Shown: piece by piece, positions 49,374-50,117 of the stretch | How positions within the stretch are numbered: position 1 is the stretch's first letter | How the letters are laid out: every line of letters starts with the position of its first letter | The notes under the pieces: model-generated | Database searches by the model: none | What the model was told of the DNA's origin: nothing | What the model saw: only the letters and a program-made list of their open reading frames with translations | Assembly: GCA_036002485.1 (NCBI GenBank) | Contig: DASYTI010000057.1 | Location: forward strand, 1 to 50,117 | Length of the DNA: 50,117 nucleotides | Direction: 5' to 3' | DNA from: Candidatus Methylomirabilota bacterium | Lineage (GTDB): Bacteria; Methylomirabilota; Methylomirabilia; Rokubacteriales; CSP1-6 | Translations under genes and position numbers: made by a program

Positions 49374-50102
49374 TCAGTGTGAGCGAGCCATGGACTTGCC
49401 CAGATAAGCCTCGAGCACCCGCGCGTCCCGCACCACGGTCCGCGGCGCGCCCTCAGCGATCACTTCTCCATGATCGAGCACGATCACGCGCTCCGCCGCC
49501 GCCATCACCGCCTGCATCACGTGCTCGATCCAGAACAGCCCGATGCCGTGCTCGTCCCGAATACGCCGCAGGATGGCCGTGGCCCGGCCCACCTCCGTGG
49601 GCGTGAGACCCGCCAGGATCTCGTCGAGCAGGACGAGGCGCGGGCCTTGCGCGAGCGCCATGGCCAGCTCGAGCAGCTTTCGATGCGGACCGGGCAGATG
49701 CCGGGCGCGGATACCGCCCTGGGCCTCGAGCTCGACCAGCCCGAGGAGCGCGGTCGGCCCCGCGGGCGCCGCTCGCTCTCCGAACAGGGCGGCCATCCGC
49801 ACGTTCTCGAGCGCCGTGAGATCGAGAAATGGCCGCGGTGTCTGGAAGGTGCGCGCGACGCCGAGACGCGCCACGCGATGCGCGGGCAGCGCGTCGACGC
49901 GTCGGTCGCCCACGCGGATGGCGCCGGCCGAGGGCCGCTCGAGCCCGCTGATCACGTTGAACAGCGTGGTCTTGCCCGCGCCATTGGGCCCGATGAGCCC
50001 GACGATCTCGCCTTCCGCCACCCGGAAGCCGACCTCGTTCAGCACCCGGAGACCGCCGAAGCTCTTGCTGACCCCGGTGCCCTCGAGGAAGGAGGCCGCC
50101 AT
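49374..50102 (-). CDS. ABC transporter ATP-binding protein, LivG type (second set)
   Basis: A 242-residue ATPase. Walker A is GPNGAGKTT, followed by [19 protein letters not shown]; the signature region reads [18 protein letters not shown], without the LSGG of normal ABC proteins; Walker B is [12 protein letters not shown]; the H-loop is WIEHVMQ. The missing LSGG and the E-I after Walker B are departures, which are also known in some LivG proteins. The ATG at 50102 is fifteen bases from the window edge. No LivF-type partner is in view; it is probably just beyond. Confidence 0.88.
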   Translation of the reverse strand: MAASFLEGTGVSKSFGGLRVLNEVGFRVAEGEIVGLIGPNGAGKTTLFNVISGLERPSAGAIRVGDRRVDALPAHRVARLGVARTFQTPRPFLDLTALENVRMAALFGERAAPAGPTALLGLVELEAQGGIRARHLPGPHRKLLELAMALAQGPRLVLLDEILAGLTPTEVGRATAILRRIRDEHGIGLFWIEHVMQAVMAAAERVIVLDHGEVIAEGAPRTVVRDARVLEAYLGKSMARSH

Positions 50103-50117
50103 GAGTGCCCTTTGTTA

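Noticed and set aside
1-50117. CRISPR array, tRNA or rRNA genes, prophage, transposase
   Set aside because: No regularly spaced repeats with unique spacers, no cloverleaf with CCA-type end, no rRNA core sequence and no transposase or integrase motifs were seen; the only repeats are the palindromic families listed.

Overview
The window is very GC-rich bacterial chromosome, densely coded and with few gaps. No ribosomal RNA, tRNA, phage, transposase or CRISPR array is visible. The mix is two branched-chain-amino-acid-type ABC transporters, a TRAP transporter with ring-cleavage enzymes, F420/FMN-type oxidoreductases, GlnD, a Tat-exported MsrP and many dispersed palindromes. It resembles an uncultured soil or groundwater heterotroph, for example of the Rokubacteria/Methylomirabilota type. 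That placement is an inference from gene content only; no phylogenetic marker is present.

Layout. 1-2599: end of an unknown gene, then a TPR protein and an enolase-superfamily dehydratase/racemase. 2766-6713 (minus): a sulfur/thiol operon running VKOR-thioredoxin, four-domain rhodanese, mercaptopyruvate sulfurtransferase, cysteine dioxygenase-like protein. The first gene has an in-frame TGA exactly at the first cysteine of its thioredoxin CxxC motif. The frame continues intact for 78 more codons and ends in a 4-base GTGA overlap with the next gene. A perfect hairpin with a GUU loop follows the TGA at bacterial SECIS spacing. I read it as an undescribed selenoprotein. 6859-10831: nicotinamidase-like hydrolase, DUF385 protein, crotonase, NifU-type scaffold and MsrPQ.

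10946-22340: a block of housekeeping and envelope genes: PLD-like protein, M48 lipoprotein, RDD protein, Slt transglycosylase, CDP-alcohol phosphatidyltransferase, GlnD, HisC, a cNMP-binding protein, P1 peptidase and DoxX. Two 215-bp near-perfect palindromes lie between genes here. Several genes in this block have a -10 box 6-10 nt before the start codon and no Shine-Dalgarno, which suggests leaderless mRNAs.

22347-29748 (minus): one tight gene string of P450, homogentisate-dioxygenase-like, alpha/beta hydrolase, gentisate-dioxygenase-like cupin and TRAP DctP-Q-M. It looks like uptake and breakdown of an aromatic acid. 29817-32053 (plus): an autoregulated-looking promoter drives a putative antitoxin and a PIN toxin, followed by an RtcB-type RNA ligase. 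This is a possible damage-and-repair cassette.

32063-50102: cyclase, beta-propeller protein, SDR and HIBADH-like reductases; a Liv ABC operon with an LLM flavin oxidoreductase and an amidohydrolase; polysaccharide deacetylase, DUF2007 protein, TatD and a membrane protein; then a second Liv operon that leaves the window without a visible LivF. Two-hairpin palindromic repeats built on CCCTCTCC/GGAGAGGG sit in the gaps.
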